A DNA stretch of 64,000 nucleotides from Winogradskyella ursingii (GTDB lineage: Bacteria; Bacteroidota; Bacteroidia; Flavobacteriales; Flavobacteriaceae), in NCBI RefSeq assembly GCF_013403975.1, contig NZ_JABFDH010000001.1, forward strand, positions 372,001-436,000. Direction: 5' to 3'. Each line of letters opens with the position of its first letter. Position 1 is the first letter of the stretch. The notes below the pieces were generated by a model. The model had not been told where the DNA came from and did not search any database. It was given only the letters and a program-made list of their open reading frames with translations. Shown piece after piece: positions 42,995 through 52,991 of this stretch. The position numbers and the translations under genes were made by a program.

Positions 42995-45900
42995 ATGAAT
43001 AAATTTTATAAACCACTTGTTTTTCTAATTGTTATTTTAATTGTTAACGCCTGCGCTACTTCTAAAGCACGATATAAGGACGAAGATGATAAAAATAATG
43101 TGCTCCCAAATAAACCAATAGAAAAGACATTTTATCTCATTGGTGATGCTGGTAAATCACCAAAAGGTGGTATGTCTAGAGCCTTGGAAGCATTTAAAAA
43201 TCATACTATAGATAAGAATACAAAAGATGATTTTGTAATTTTTCTTGGGGATAATATATATCCAGACGGATTACCAAGAAAAGGGCAAAAAGGCAGAGCT
43301 AGTGCGGAAAATGCTCTGAACGGACAAATAAAATCTGTTGATGGTTTTAATGGCGAAGTACTTTTTATTCCTGGTAATCATGATTGGTATTCCGATGGAC
43401 TGAACGGACTTAAGAGAGAGGAAAAATATATTGAAGATGCTTTAGGTAAAGATATATTTAAACCCGAAAATGGTTGTCCAATTGAGGATTTTGATATAGG
43501 AGAAAATATAAAGTTAATTGTTCTCGATTCTCAGTGGTACTTAGAGAATTGGAATAACCATCCAACCATTAACGATGAATGCGAGATAAAAACAAGGGAA
43601 CGTTTTTTTGAAGAAATTGAAGGTGAGCTAAAAGATGCTCAAAATAAAACGATTATCATAGCAATGCACCATCCCATGTACACCAATGGTGTTCATGGTG
43701 GACAATATGCTCTGAACAAGCATTTATTTCCGACACAGAAAAAAATTCCAATCCCAATTTTAGCATCATTGGCCTCACAAATTAGAACTCAAGGTGGTGT
43801 ATCTATCCAAGACCGTTTTAACGAGAGCTACAATAATTTAATGAACCGATTGGAAACAATGACTCTCGACGCAGAAAATGTCATTTTTGTATCAGGTCAT
43901 GAACATACGCTTCAGTATTTAGAAAAGGATAAAATAAAACAAATTGTCTCAGGTTCTGGCGCAAAGGAATCTTATGCAGATTTAAGTAATACTGGTTTGT
44001 TTTCTTATGGTAAACAAGGTTTTGCTGAGCTTACTGTGTTCAAAGACGGTAGCAGTTGGGTGACCTTTTATAGTGCTGTTAATGCTATTGCAAAAAAAAT
44101 ATATGTGAAGGAAGTCTTTCCACCAACGGAAAGTTACGATGTATCAAATTTACCAGATACTTTTCCGCAAGAAATCGAAGCGTCTGTATATACAGAAGAA
44201 GAAACCGATAAATCAGACTTCTTTAAATCGGTTTGGGGTGATCGGTATAGAGAAACTTACAATACAAAAATTACTGCTAAAGTGGCTACTTTAGATACTC
44301 TTTATGGTGGGTTGGAGATTGTAAGGGCAGGAGGTGGGCACCAAACCAAATCTTTGAGATTAAAAACCAAAGATGGCCGCGAACTCAATATGCGCGCTCT
44401 GAAAAAAAGTGCTACACAATATTTACAAGCAGTACTTTTTAAAGATACATATATACAAGATGAATTTGAGCGCACTGCTGTGGAAAGTCTCATATTGGAT
44501 TTTTATACTGCGGCTCACCCATATGCATTTATGGTAGTACCAGATTTGTCCGATGCGGCAAAAATATATCACACCAATCCAAGAATTTTCTTTATTCCTA
44601 AACATAAGCATCTAGGAAAATATAACCAGGATTATGGTGGAGAGTTGTATATGATTGAGGAACGGCCAGAAGAAAATTACACCAATGAGCGTAATTTTGG
44701 ATACGCAGATGATATCGAAAGCACCCATGATATCATTGAAAAAATAAGAGAGGATGAAAAATATAAAATAGATCAGAACGCTTATGTTAGAGCCCGTCTG
44801 TTTGATATGCTTATAGGAGATTGGGACAGGCATCAAGACCAATGGCGCTGGGCTCAGTTTGATCAAGAAAATGGCGATAAACTTTACCGACCTATTCCTC
44901 GAGATCGCGATCAAGTATTCTCTAATTTTGATGGTGCTTTATTGGATGTAATGCGAATTATTTCTGGTTCTACGAACCAACTTCAGGTTTACGATGAGGA
45001 ACTTGAGGATGTAGAATGGATGAATGCAGCTGGTGTAAAACTAGATCGAGTATTGGTGCAACAAGCCAAAAAAGAAACATGGATAAAACATGCTAAATTT
45101 TTGCAAGAAAACATAACTGATAAAGTCATAGATGTAGCCTTTGCGAAAGTGCCAGACGCTGCACAGGACAAGAATTTAGATGAAATTAAGAAGTTGCTGA
45201 AGGGTAGACGCGGTAACCTTGTTGATATTGCAGAACGTTATTATAATTATCTCAATGAATTGGCAATAGTAACTGGAACAGATAAAGACGATTACATAGA
45301 AATAAATAGAATCGGGAACAATGAAACGCTAGTTAAAATATCACGAATTAAGGATGGAGAAAAGGGTGAAATAGTCATAGAAAAAACTTTTAATAAAGAC
45401 ATAACTAAAGAGATTTGGGTATATGGTTTGGATGACAAGGATATTTTTGAAGTTAGCGGTAAAGCAAAGAACCTCATTTTTACAAGATTAATAGGTGGCC
45501 AGGAAAACGACACTTACATATTAAAAAACGGAAGGCGTGTTAAGGTTTATGATCACGAAAGCAAACCAAATACAGTAGAACTACAGAAAGGTGGAACGTT
45601 GAGGTTTACGGATGTTTATAAGCTCAATCTATTTGATTATCAAAAAGACATTCGTACAAGTGGTAATATAACACCTGCGTTAGGTTTTAATCCGGATGAT
45701 GGTGTAACAATAGGGCTGTCATTTTCTAAAACAATAAATGGCTTTCAGAGAAACCCATTTTCACAAGAACATCGTTTTAGAGGTGGCTATTATTTTGCGA
45801 CCAATGGTTTTTCTATTGATTATAACGGTGAATTTGCAAATATTAAAAACGATTGGAATTTGCATGTAGGAGGACGGCTTACTTCAGAAAATTATACAAA

Positions 45901-46705
45901 CAATTTCTTTGGCTTTGGAAATGAAACCGAAAATTCCGATGATGAATTAGATTTTGACTACAATCGTGTAAAAACCAGTATATATATGGCCAAAGCCGGT
46001 GTTGTAAAGAAAGGTAGTTTTGGTAGTGATTATGGTTTCAGAGCGGTACTTGAGGGAGTTAAGTTAGATCCGACGGAAGATAGATTTATTACTGAGGAAT
46101 TTGGTGGTGCCATGGAAGAAGGTTTTTTTGACCGTCGTTATTTTGGAGCTATTGAGGCCGAATATAATTACGAAAGTTTCGACAAAAAAATCAATCCAAC
46201 GAGAGGGATGACCTTTTTGCTTAATATCGGTGCAAAGTCAGAGTTAAAAGAAGCGAAAAGAACTTATGGTTATATTAACTCAAACCTTGGATTTTATAAT
46301 TCTATTTCGCGTAACAGAAAATTAGTGCTAAAAACAGACTTAAGAACTCAGTTTAGGATAGGTAACGATTTTGTGTTCTACCAAGCAGCAAATATTGGTG
46401 GTAGAAACGGTTTAAGAGGTTTTAGGCATGAACGTTTTACAGGAAGAAATTCCTTAGTTGGTAGTACAGATTTAAGGTACAGTTTCGATTCTTTTAAAAC
46501 CAGAACTTTACCCTTGCAAATTGGAGTATTTGGTGGTTTCGATATTGGTAGAGTATGGTTGAGAGGTGATTTTTCAGATAAATGGCATAACGATTATGGT
46601 GGTGGTTTATGGGTTACCGCAGCAGAGAGTCTTTCAGGAACATTCAATTTGTTTAACAGTGATGAAGGTCTTAGATTCTCCTTTGGTTTTGGTCTTAATT
46701 TTTAA
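42995..46705 (+). CDS. Outer-membrane lipoprotein: metallophosphatase, atypical kinase-like domain and Omp85-type barrel in one chain
   Basis: A 1236-residue lipoprotein (signal ending VNAC, C20). Residues about 45-370 are a calcineurin-like metallophosphatase with all metal-binding motifs: GD at 50-51, GDN 85-87, GNHD 127-130, HH 225-226 and GHEH 301-304. Residues about 440-780 contain GGHQTKSLRL (from 447), MRALKK (466-471), then LIGDWDRHQDQW (606-617) and PRDRDQ (635-640). The last two look like the catalytic loop and metal Asp of Fam20C/HipA-type atypical kinases. Residues about 890-1236 form a surface-antigen beta-barrel (NGLRGFRHERF near 1140) ending in phenylalanine. Family databases usually see only the phosphatase and barrel. 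The kinase reading is mine. Known homologues, partner and substrate are not evident. Confidence 0.8.
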   Translation: MNKFYKPLVFLIVILIVNACATSKARYKDEDDKNNVLPNKPIEKTFYLIGDAGKSPKGGMSRALEAFKNHTIDKNTKDDFVIFLGDNIYPDGLPRKGQKGRASAENALNGQIKSVDGFNGEVLFIPGNHDWYSDGLNGLKREEKYIEDALGKDIFKPENGCPIEDFDIGENIKLIVLDSQWYLENWNNHPTINDECEIKTRERFFEEIEGELKDAQNKTIIIAMHHPMYTNGVHGGQYALNKHLFPTQKKIPIPILASLASQIRTQGGVSIQDRFNESYNNLMNRLETMTLDAENVIFVSGHEHTLQYLEKDKIKQIVSGSGAKESYADLSNTGLFSYGKQGFAELTVFKDGSSWVTFYSAVNAIAKKIYVKEVFPPTESYDVSNLPDTFPQEIEASVYTEEETDKSDFFKSVWGDRYRETYNTKITAKVATLDTLYGGLEIVRAGGGHQTKSLRLKTKDGRELNMRALKKSATQYLQAVLFKDTYIQDEFERTAVESLILDFYTAAHPYAFMVVPDLSDAAKIYHTNPRIFFIPKHKHLGKYNQDYGGELYMIEERPEENYTNERNFGYADDIESTHDIIEKIREDEKYKIDQNAYVRARLFDMLIGDWDRHQDQWRWAQFDQENGDKLYRPIPRDRDQVFSNFDGALLDVMRIISGSTNQLQVYDEELEDVEWMNAAGVKLDRVLVQQAKKETWIKHAKFLQENITDKVIDVAFAKVPDAAQDKNLDEIKKLLKGRRGNLVDIAERYYNYLNELAIVTGTDKDDYIEINRIGNNETLVKISRIKDGEKGEIVIEKTFNKDITKEIWVYGLDDKDIFEVSGKAKNLIFTRLIGGQENDTYILKNGRRVKVYDHESKPNTVELQKGGTLRFTDVYKLNLFDYQKDIRTSGNITPALGFNPDDGVTIGLSFSKTINGFQRNPFSQEHRFRGGYYFATNGFSIDYNGEFANIKNDWNLHVGGRLTSENYTNNFFGFGNETENSDDELDFDYNRVKTSIYMAKAGVVKKGSFGSDYGFRAVLEGVKLDPTEDRFITEEFGGAMEEGFFDRRYFGAIEAEYNYESFDKKINPTRGMTFLLNIGAKSELKEAKRTYGYINSNLGFYNSISRNRKLVLKTDLRTQFRIGNDFVFYQAANIGGRNGLRGFRHERFTGRNSLVGSTDLRYSFDSFKTRTLPLQIGVFGGFDIGRVWLRGDFSDKWHNDYGGGLWVTAAESLSGTFNLFNSDEGLRFSFGFGLNF

Positions 46706-46714
46706 ATATAAAAT

Positions 46715-48043
46715 GTGAAAAGTTATTTCTACAGAGTTTTAAATTATTTAGATAAGTTAGAGAGTAATATCGCTTTCTACCCAACGATAATCAGTCTATT
46801 TGGTACATCCTTTGCTTTTTTTATGATTTATTTAGAAAGTAAAGGTGTCTCCAAATACCTTATAGAACACGCTCCAATTTTAGTAGTTAACAATACTGAA
46901 ACGGCTAGGAGTCTGCTCACAACTTTTATTGCAGGACTCATTTCTATCATGGTGTTTAGCTTTTCATTGGTGATGATCTTATTGAACCAAGCTTCAAGTA
47001 ATTTTTCCCCAAGATTGTTGCCTGGGTTAATTTCTAACCGAAGACATCAGATTATTTTGGGTATTTACAATTCAACTTTACTGTATTGTATTTTTACATT
47101 GGTATCTATAACTCCTAATGGAGACAAATATCAAATGCCAGGTTTTTCTGTGTTATTGGGTATTATTTTTATGACTGTTAGTTTGGCTGCTTTTATATAC
47201 TTCATCCATTCTATTTCTCAAGAAATACAGGTAAATAATATCATGTCCAAAATTTTTGAGGATGCAAAAAAGCGTTTAAAAAAATTAATTGAAAATGAAA
47301 AACATATAGACACAGATTTCGAAGATTCTTCAGAATGGGAAAGCATTATGTCAAAGGGTACGGGATATATGCAAGATATTAGTTTAAATGCCTTATCGAA
47401 ATTGGCAGAAGAAAACGATCTAAGAATTGAGATTGTACCTATAAAAGGTGCTTATATTATGGAGGGAATTCCGATCTTAAAATATAAAGGAACAATTGAT
47501 GATGAGCTAAGGGATAGGCTAGTAGAGACTATCACGTTTTCCAATAACGAGTTAATACAAGACAACTATGTCCTGGCTTTTAAACAGATAACAGAAATTG
47601 CGCTTAAGGCGATGTCACCTGGTATCAATGACCCTGGAACTTGTATAAATGCAATAGATTTATTAACAGAGTTGTTTGCATTGCGAATGACCAAAAAGAA
47701 TAAAAGCTATTATTTTAATAAAAACGAAGATGCACTCATCTACATAAAAACTGTCAGTTTTGAGCAACTGTTGTATAACGTCATGGCTGCTCTACGCACA
47801 TATTGCAAACACGATATTATAATTGTGCAAAAACTCTTTATGATGCTCCAGTACTTACTTCAAAAAGATGATGTACTCGAAGAAAGTTACAATGCATCTA
47901 TAATTGAAGAAATTAATAATTTAAAGAAAGACGCCTTAAAAAATCATGAAAATGAAGCCGATATCAAAGTAATAAATGATTATATAGAAAAGCTTGAAAA
48001 ATTAAATCCATCGGAATACAAATTCAATGATTTATCGAAGTGA
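46715..48043 (+). CDS. DUF2254 membrane protein
   Basis: A 442-residue inner-membrane protein with four predicted helices in the first 165 residues (about 22-42, 66-90, 110-130, 143-165) and a long cytoplasmic part. The SMVFSFSLVMILLNQASSNFSPRLLPGL segment and the later AMSPGINDPGTCINAID motif are hallmarks of DUF2254. The function of the family is unknown. Translation starts at GTG 46715; the overlapping ATG at 46713 is at once followed by TGA. It follows the large lipoprotein gene by 9 bp, which suggests co-transcription. Confidence 0.85.
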   Translation: MKSYFYRVLNYLDKLESNIAFYPTIISLFGTSFAFFMIYLESKGVSKYLIEHAPILVVNNTETARSLLTTFIAGLISIMVFSFSLVMILLNQASSNFSPRLLPGLISNRRHQIILGIYNSTLLYCIFTLVSITPNGDKYQMPGFSVLLGIIFMTVSLAAFIYFIHSISQEIQVNNIMSKIFEDAKKRLKKLIENEKHIDTDFEDSSEWESIMSKGTGYMQDISLNALSKLAEENDLRIEIVPIKGAYIMEGIPILKYKGTIDDELRDRLVETITFSNNELIQDNYVLAFKQITEIALKAMSPGINDPGTCINAIDLLTELFALRMTKKNKSYYFNKNEDALIYIKTVSFEQLLYNVMAALRTYCKHDIIIVQKLFMMLQYLLQKDDVLEESYNASIIEEINNLKKDALKNHENEADIKVINDYIEKLEKLNPSEYKFNDLSK

Positions 48044-48838
48044 AAAACTGTAAATATTCCCACCTTCTCCACCATTACGTTCATCTGTGATTAATACGAC
48101 GTCGTTAGATTGAAAACAAACCCCTTCTTTCTGAGTATTATTACCAAAGGGCATGGCATTGATAGTGCCTGAGAAAAAATCATCACCATTAAAGTTGGTC
48201 AACTTCCAAAGTTTATCGTGATTTAATAATACTATTATCTGTCCGTCGTCACTGATGTCTGCCGAAGTGATTTTATTTCCGTTGCCGTTAAGCTCATATT
48301 CAGAACGTACCAAGGATTCCTGAATTCCAATTTCATTTTTAACCTTAAGTACTACAAACTTTTTAGACTCTTTACTAAAGAGATAAAACGAATCGTCATA
48401 AATAAAAAAAGCCTCAAAATTATCCCGGAATTTCTCGGGCAATTTCACCTTAATTACTTCCGCTGTGGCGTTGCTTTTGTTTAAGTCTTCATGCTTTACT
48501 TTATAGATATTAAAAGTTTTTCGCTTTTTGCTGTTATTGCCAAAATCCCCAATGTAGATATTACCTTCCTTATCCATAGTGAGATCCTCCCAATCGTCAT
48601 TTTCGGCATTTAAAACGGTGATGCTTTTTTCTATTTTACCATTTTTTTTGAGTGCATAAAGTGTATTGTTGTTTCCAGAATCTTCAATGGCCCAAATCAG
48701 GTCAGAATCAGTACTCATTTCGGCAGCAGAAACTTCGTCCAATGCATTGTTTATAGAGCCCAAAATATTTAAGTTGCCCAATGGCTGGCAAGCCGAGATA
48801 ATTATAAAAAGGAATATTAGTCTTTTGAAGTATATCAT
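48032..48838 (-). CDS. Beta-propeller-like lipoprotein of unknown function
   Basis: A 268-residue lipoprotein (signal ending IISAC, C17). The rest has repeated short strands with turns such as WAIEDSGNNNTLYAL, DWEDLTMDKEGNIYIGDFGNN and TSADISDDGQIIVLL, in the style of a six-bladed propeller. DWEDLT, IGDFGNN and DERNGGEGG are conserved-looking loops that may bind metal or ligand. No enzyme is recognised. It overlaps the DUF2254 gene tail-to-tail by 12 bp, and its start is 22 bp from the divergent flavoprotein gene. Confidence 0.7.
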   Translation of the reverse strand: MIYFKRLIFLFIIISACQPLGNLNILGSINNALDEVSAAEMSTDSDLIWAIEDSGNNNTLYALKKNGKIEKSITVLNAENDDWEDLTMDKEGNIYIGDFGNNSKKRKTFNIYKVKHEDLNKSNATAEVIKVKLPEKFRDNFEAFFIYDDSFYLFSKESKKFVVLKVKNEIGIQESLVRSEYELNGNGNKITSADISDDGQIIVLLNHDKLWKLTNFNGDDFFSGTINAMPFGNNTQKEGVCFQSNDVVLITDERNGGEGGNIYSFSLR

Positions 48839-48860
48839 CGTAATTTTGAAGCATTAAATT

Positions 48861-50081
48861 ATGAAATCGGACGCATACAAAGATATTATAATTATTGGTG
48901 GTGGAGCAGCAGGATTCTTTGCAGCCATCAATATCGCAGAGCAACATCCGGAACTTTCTGTTGCCATATTAGAACGTGGCAAAGAGGGATTGCAAAAGGT
49001 TAAAATCTCTGGCGGCGGACGCTGCAATGTGACCCATGCAGAGTTTATTCCGTCGGAATTGGTGCTTAACTATCCAAGAGGGGAAAAGGAATTGTTAGGT
49101 CCATTCCATAGTTTTATGACTGGTGATACTATCTCATGGTTTGAAGAACGTGGAGTAGAATTAAAGATAGAAGAAGACGGCAGAATGTTCCCAATTTCCA
49201 ATTCATCCCAAACCATTATAGACTGTTTCTTGAATGAAGCTAAAAAACATAAGGTTGAAATCCTCTACAATCACTCTTTAAAGTCAATTGAAGTTTTGGA
49301 TGCAGGTTTTGAGCTTGCAACGTCGCAAGGTAATCTTCGATGCAGAAAAGTCGTGATGGCAACAGGTAGTAATCCTAAAGTTTGGAAATTGTTGAAGGAT
49401 TTAGGACATAAAATAATTGAACCTGTTCCGTCGCTTTTCACTTTTGATATTAAAGATGAAAGAATTAAGGGTATTCCGGGAGTCGTTGCCAATAATGTTG
49501 AGGTAAAAGTATTGGGAACCAATTTAGAATCCCGAGGACCACTGCTAATTACACATGTTGGCATGAGCGCACCAGCAATTTTAAAGCTTTCAGCATTTGG
49601 TGCGTTGGTATTGGCCAGAGTCAATTATAATTTTAAAATTGAAATAAATTTCATCAGACAAACCCAAGAGGAATGTTTAGAGTTATTGAAAGCGTTGAAA
49701 CTGGAATTTGCAAAAAAGACCATTTATAATTCTGCACAATTCAATATACCAAAACGACTATGGAAAAAATTGATTCAAGCCTCAAATATAGATGAAACTG
49801 AACGTTGGGCAGACATCACTAAAAATCAATTAGAAGCAATATCAGAACAGTTGACTCAAGCAGTGTTTGAGGTGAAGGGAAAAAGTACGTTTAAAGAAGA
49901 GTTTGTAACTGCTGGTGGCGTCGATTTAAAAAACATTAATTTCAAGACTTTTGAAAGCAAAATTGTTCCTAATCTATATTGTGTTGGAGAAGTAATCAAT
50001 GTGGATGCTGTTACTGGTGGGTTTAATTTTCAGAATGCTTGGACAGGAGCTTATATTGCAGCTAAATCAATTTGGCGATAA
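48861..50081 (+). CDS. YhiN/HI0933-family NAD(P)/FAD-dependent oxidoreductase
   Basis: A 406-residue flavoprotein with the dinucleotide-binding motif GGGAAG at 13-18. It has the family signature KVKISGGGRCNVTH, the insert domain of the HI0933 group, and the closing FAD contact GEVINVDAVTGGFNFQNAWTGAYIA. Family members are poorly characterised; the fold suggests an aminoacetone- or thiol-linked oxidoreductase, but no substrate is known. Its last 31 bp overlap the convergent histidine kinase gene. Confidence 0.88.
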   Translation: MKSDAYKDIIIIGGGAAGFFAAINIAEQHPELSVAILERGKEGLQKVKISGGGRCNVTHAEFIPSELVLNYPRGEKELLGPFHSFMTGDTISWFEERGVELKIEEDGRMFPISNSSQTIIDCFLNEAKKHKVEILYNHSLKSIEVLDAGFELATSQGNLRCRKVVMATGSNPKVWKLLKDLGHKIIEPVPSLFTFDIKDERIKGIPGVVANNVEVKVLGTNLESRGPLLITHVGMSAPAILKLSAFGALVLARVNYNFKIEINFIRQTQEECLELLKALKLEFAKKTIYNSAQFNIPKRLWKKLIQASNIDETERWADITKNQLEAISEQLTQAVFEVKGKSTFKEEFVTAGGVDLKNINFKTFESKIVPNLYCVGEVINVDAVTGGFNFQNAWTGAYIAAKSIWR

Positions 50082-52333
50082 AATCGCTGTTGCTCTGCAT
50101 AAGTTAAAATGATGTGCTTAAAGTCTTCAAATATATAAGGCTTTGTTATAATTTGATTAATGCCTGCTTCACTTGCTTTTTGTGAGATTTCGGCAGAATT
50201 TAAAGCGGTTAATGCCAGTATCGGAATATTAAGATTAAACATTCTTATGTGTTTGGTCACCTCATAGCCATCCATGTCTGGCATGTTTATATCCATTAAA
50301 ACCAGATCAAACACTCTTTCTTTTACAATGGAAATTGCTTGTCTTCCGTTAGAGACCGTTTCACAAGTAAAGTCTGCAATTTTTTCAATATTCTTTTTGG
50401 TGATTAACAAGTTAATTTTATTGTCGTCAACAATGAGAATGTGCATGTCTTTTTTGGTAGGAGCGATGGAAATAGGATGGTTTAAATTTGGGGATATCGC
50501 CAAATCAAATGTTATTTCAAAAAAGAAAGAAGAACCTTTGTTAGGTACTGATGTAAAATCAATATCAGATCCGTAGCTTTTAAGTAAGGTTTTTACAATA
50601 TTTAGTCCTAGACCAGAGCCACTACTATTTTTATGTAAAAACGTTTTATTTTCAAAAGCTTTAAAAACAACAGAGCGGTGTTCTTTTTTTATACCAATTC
50701 CTGTATCGTTGACTTCGAAACGAAGTGTGACATCCTCTAAGGTTCTTGATTTCTCAAAAATGTTAATAGAAACGTGACCTTCTCGGGTGTATCTAATGGC
50801 ATTATATACTAAATTAATTAAGATTTGGCTAAAGGCAATTTTGTCTATTAAAATATATTCGTTGTCATCTGACTCTTCGATATTTGTTATCAATTGTAGT
50901 CCTTTATTTTTGGCTGCTACTTTTACGGTACTGATTACATGATTGACAATCCTATTGATTTTATCTGGTTTTAAACGAAGGGATTTTTCTTCAAACTTTA
51001 ATTTATTAGCTTGTAAAATATTATCAATTAAAATAGAAAGATAGTTGCTGGAGGACATAAGAGAATCTAAATAAGATTGTCTTTTCTGCTCATCTTTTTC
51101 TTGGTCTATTAATGTGGCAAGTCCTGTTATACCATAAATAGGTGTTCTGAGTTCGTGGCTTAAAATTGAGAAGAATTCCAATCTATCTTTGTCAATAGCT
51201 AATAGTTTTTCATTTGATTCTTTAAGTTCTTTGTTTATTGATTCTATATTTTCTTTTGCTTTAAAATGGGCATATAGAAAAATTAATGTCACAATTAATA
51301 ATATGGATATAATTATGGTAGTAACCATTAAGATTTGAGATGCTTTGGCATCTTTAATTCTCATGATATTGGCAATATTGAGTTTTTGTTCTGTATTAAC
51401 AATTTTAGTAATGAGCTCACCATTTCTAGAACTTCTATTGTCATATTCTAAAAGAGCATTATACTTGTAAACATCTGATGCTAGAAGGTACTTGTTTGCA
51501 GAATCTACATTTTTTAATACTTCGTTGTAATAAAGAAACTTGTAATAATTAAAGGTGGCTAACTTTCTGTTTTTTTCGTGATCTCCTTTTATTGCTAGCT
51601 TTAATTCTTCCTCACTTATGGAGAATAAAAGATGAAACCCTTTAGGTCGAAAATTGGATAATTTTATTTCTGCTATTGCTTTATGGTATCTATAAGATTG
51701 TAATAATCTGTTTTTTAAATGCTTTACATCATAGGGTTTTGATAGGTTAAGTTGGTTGAAATCTACTAGCTTTAGGGTGTCAATCGCGTGGGTTGTAAGT
51801 TTTAATAGGTTATTATTTAAATGTCTGTAGTAATTTTTTTTAATGTTGTTCTCTAGATTTACAAAATATAGTTCACTATTTAACGCCTTTGCTAAATTTT
51901 GTGCCCTTGGATAGAGGCTGTCGAATTTTTTATAGTTTTTTGATTTTAAGTAGTTGTCTGTTAATCCAGAAAATACCCTGTTTTTCCCTTGATTATCATT
52001 AAGTAGATTATATAATTCAAGTGCTTTCAAATGCTTGGTTTCAGCATTTTTGTAATTAGACAGTTTTGTCAAGACCTCTCCCAAACGAAAATATGCTTTT
52101 GCTTCAACAGCCTTCAAATTATACTTATTGGAAAAATCTATGGCCTCGTTAAGAAGAGTCGTTGCCTTGTAAAGACTGTCGCTTTCTACTAATCTATCTA
52201 AGAGCTCAGAGTCAAACGAGCAGGTTTTAGTAGTGTTATTAACCACTAGCAATTCACCTTGGCCAAATGAATAGTTGCAATTAAAAATGAAGTATACGAT
52301 TAATAAAAATATGCTCGATTTAGGGAATCTCAT
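50051..52333 (-). CDS. Hybrid histidine kinase/response regulator with periplasmic TPR sensor
   Basis: A 760-residue signalling protein. It has a signal peptide (to about SFGQ, 25), a helical TPR-like sensor region (about 35-335) that should lie in the periplasm, and one transmembrane helix (about 335-357). The HisKA domain has phosphorylated H393 (LSHELRTPIYG), followed by HATPase_c (NDTGIGI, GSGLGLNIVK) and a receiver domain with phospho-acceptor D681 (LVLMDINMPDMDGYE). No DNA-binding output is attached, so a separate output protein is needed and none is next to it. The cue is unknown. Confidence 0.9.
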   Translation of the reverse strand: MRFPKSSIFLLIVYFIFNCNYSFGQGELLVVNNTTKTCSFDSELLDRLVESDSLYKATTLLNEAIDFSNKYNLKAVEAKAYFRLGEVLTKLSNYKNAETKHLKALELYNLLNDNQGKNRVFSGLTDNYLKSKNYKKFDSLYPRAQNLAKALNSELYFVNLENNIKKNYYRHLNNNLLKLTTHAIDTLKLVDFNQLNLSKPYDVKHLKNRLLQSYRYHKAIAEIKLSNFRPKGFHLLFSISEEELKLAIKGDHEKNRKLATFNYYKFLYYNEVLKNVDSANKYLLASDVYKYNALLEYDNRSSRNGELITKIVNTEQKLNIANIMRIKDAKASQILMVTTIIISILLIVTLIFLYAHFKAKENIESINKELKESNEKLLAIDKDRLEFFSILSHELRTPIYGITGLATLIDQEKDEQKRQSYLDSLMSSSNYLSILIDNILQANKLKFEEKSLRLKPDKINRIVNHVISTVKVAAKNKGLQLITNIEESDDNEYILIDKIAFSQILINLVYNAIRYTREGHVSINIFEKSRTLEDVTLRFEVNDTGIGIKKEHRSVVFKAFENKTFLHKNSSGSGLGLNIVKTLLKSYGSDIDFTSVPNKGSSFFFEITFDLAISPNLNHPISIAPTKKDMHILIVDDNKINLLITKKNIEKIADFTCETVSNGRQAISIVKERVFDLVLMDINMPDMDGYEVTKHIRMFNLNIPILALTALNSAEISQKASEAGINQIITKPYIFEDFKHIILTYAEQQRFYRQIDLAAI

Positions 52334-52436
52334 TATATTTATTACAGATTAGGGTCGGTAAATATAAAATAATTATCGACAATACACACATTTTATCGAC
52401 AAAGTGTATTTTAAATATTGATTTCACTTACATAGA

Positions 52437-52989
52437 TTGAATCTTTTGTCAAATTATAAGACTTATATAGCACTACTAAGAGGCATTAACGTCGGTGGTC
52501 ACAACAAAATACCAATGGTAGAGTTGAGGACTGCTTTGAGCAGTTCAGGGTTAAAAAATGTAAAGACTTATATTCAAAGCGGTAATGTCATTTTTGGAGC
52601 TAAGGAGCAAAGTCATAAAAATTTAGAACTAAGTAAGAGATGCTATTAAAAATAAATTTTCGTTAGAAATTCCGGTAATTGTCAAATCAAAAAATAAGCT
52701 TCAAGGGATTTTTGATGATTGTCCATTTGCATTAGCCAAGAAAGCAGAAAGTTATTTTGTAATTCTAAGTGCTATTCCAGATACGCAATTGGTTAAAGAA
52801 ACAATCCAAAAGACTTATCCAGACGATGAATATCATATAATAAAAGATTGTATTTATTTGTATTGTGCCAACGGATATGGAAAGTCAAAGTTCAATCTCA
52901 ATTATTTTGAAAAAAAATTGAAAGTAAAAGCTACGGCTCGAAACTATAAAACGACGGTAAAACTATTATCTTTGACTGATAATAAATAA
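52437..52989 (+). pseudogene. Frameshifted DUF1697 gene
   Basis: The first part (from TTG 52437) reads YKTYIALLRGINVGGHNKIPM, the clear DUF1697 start, to about NLEL near 52635. The frame then meets a stop at 52647. One base further on, the next frame continues the family sequence (RDAIKNKFSLEIPVIVKSKN) to the stop at 52989. A single-base shift near 52632-52638 explains both pieces. There is also no ATG in the normal place. Either a pseudogene or a sequencing error. The intact product would be about 180 residues, of unknown function. Confidence 0.8.
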
Positions 52990-52991
52990 GC

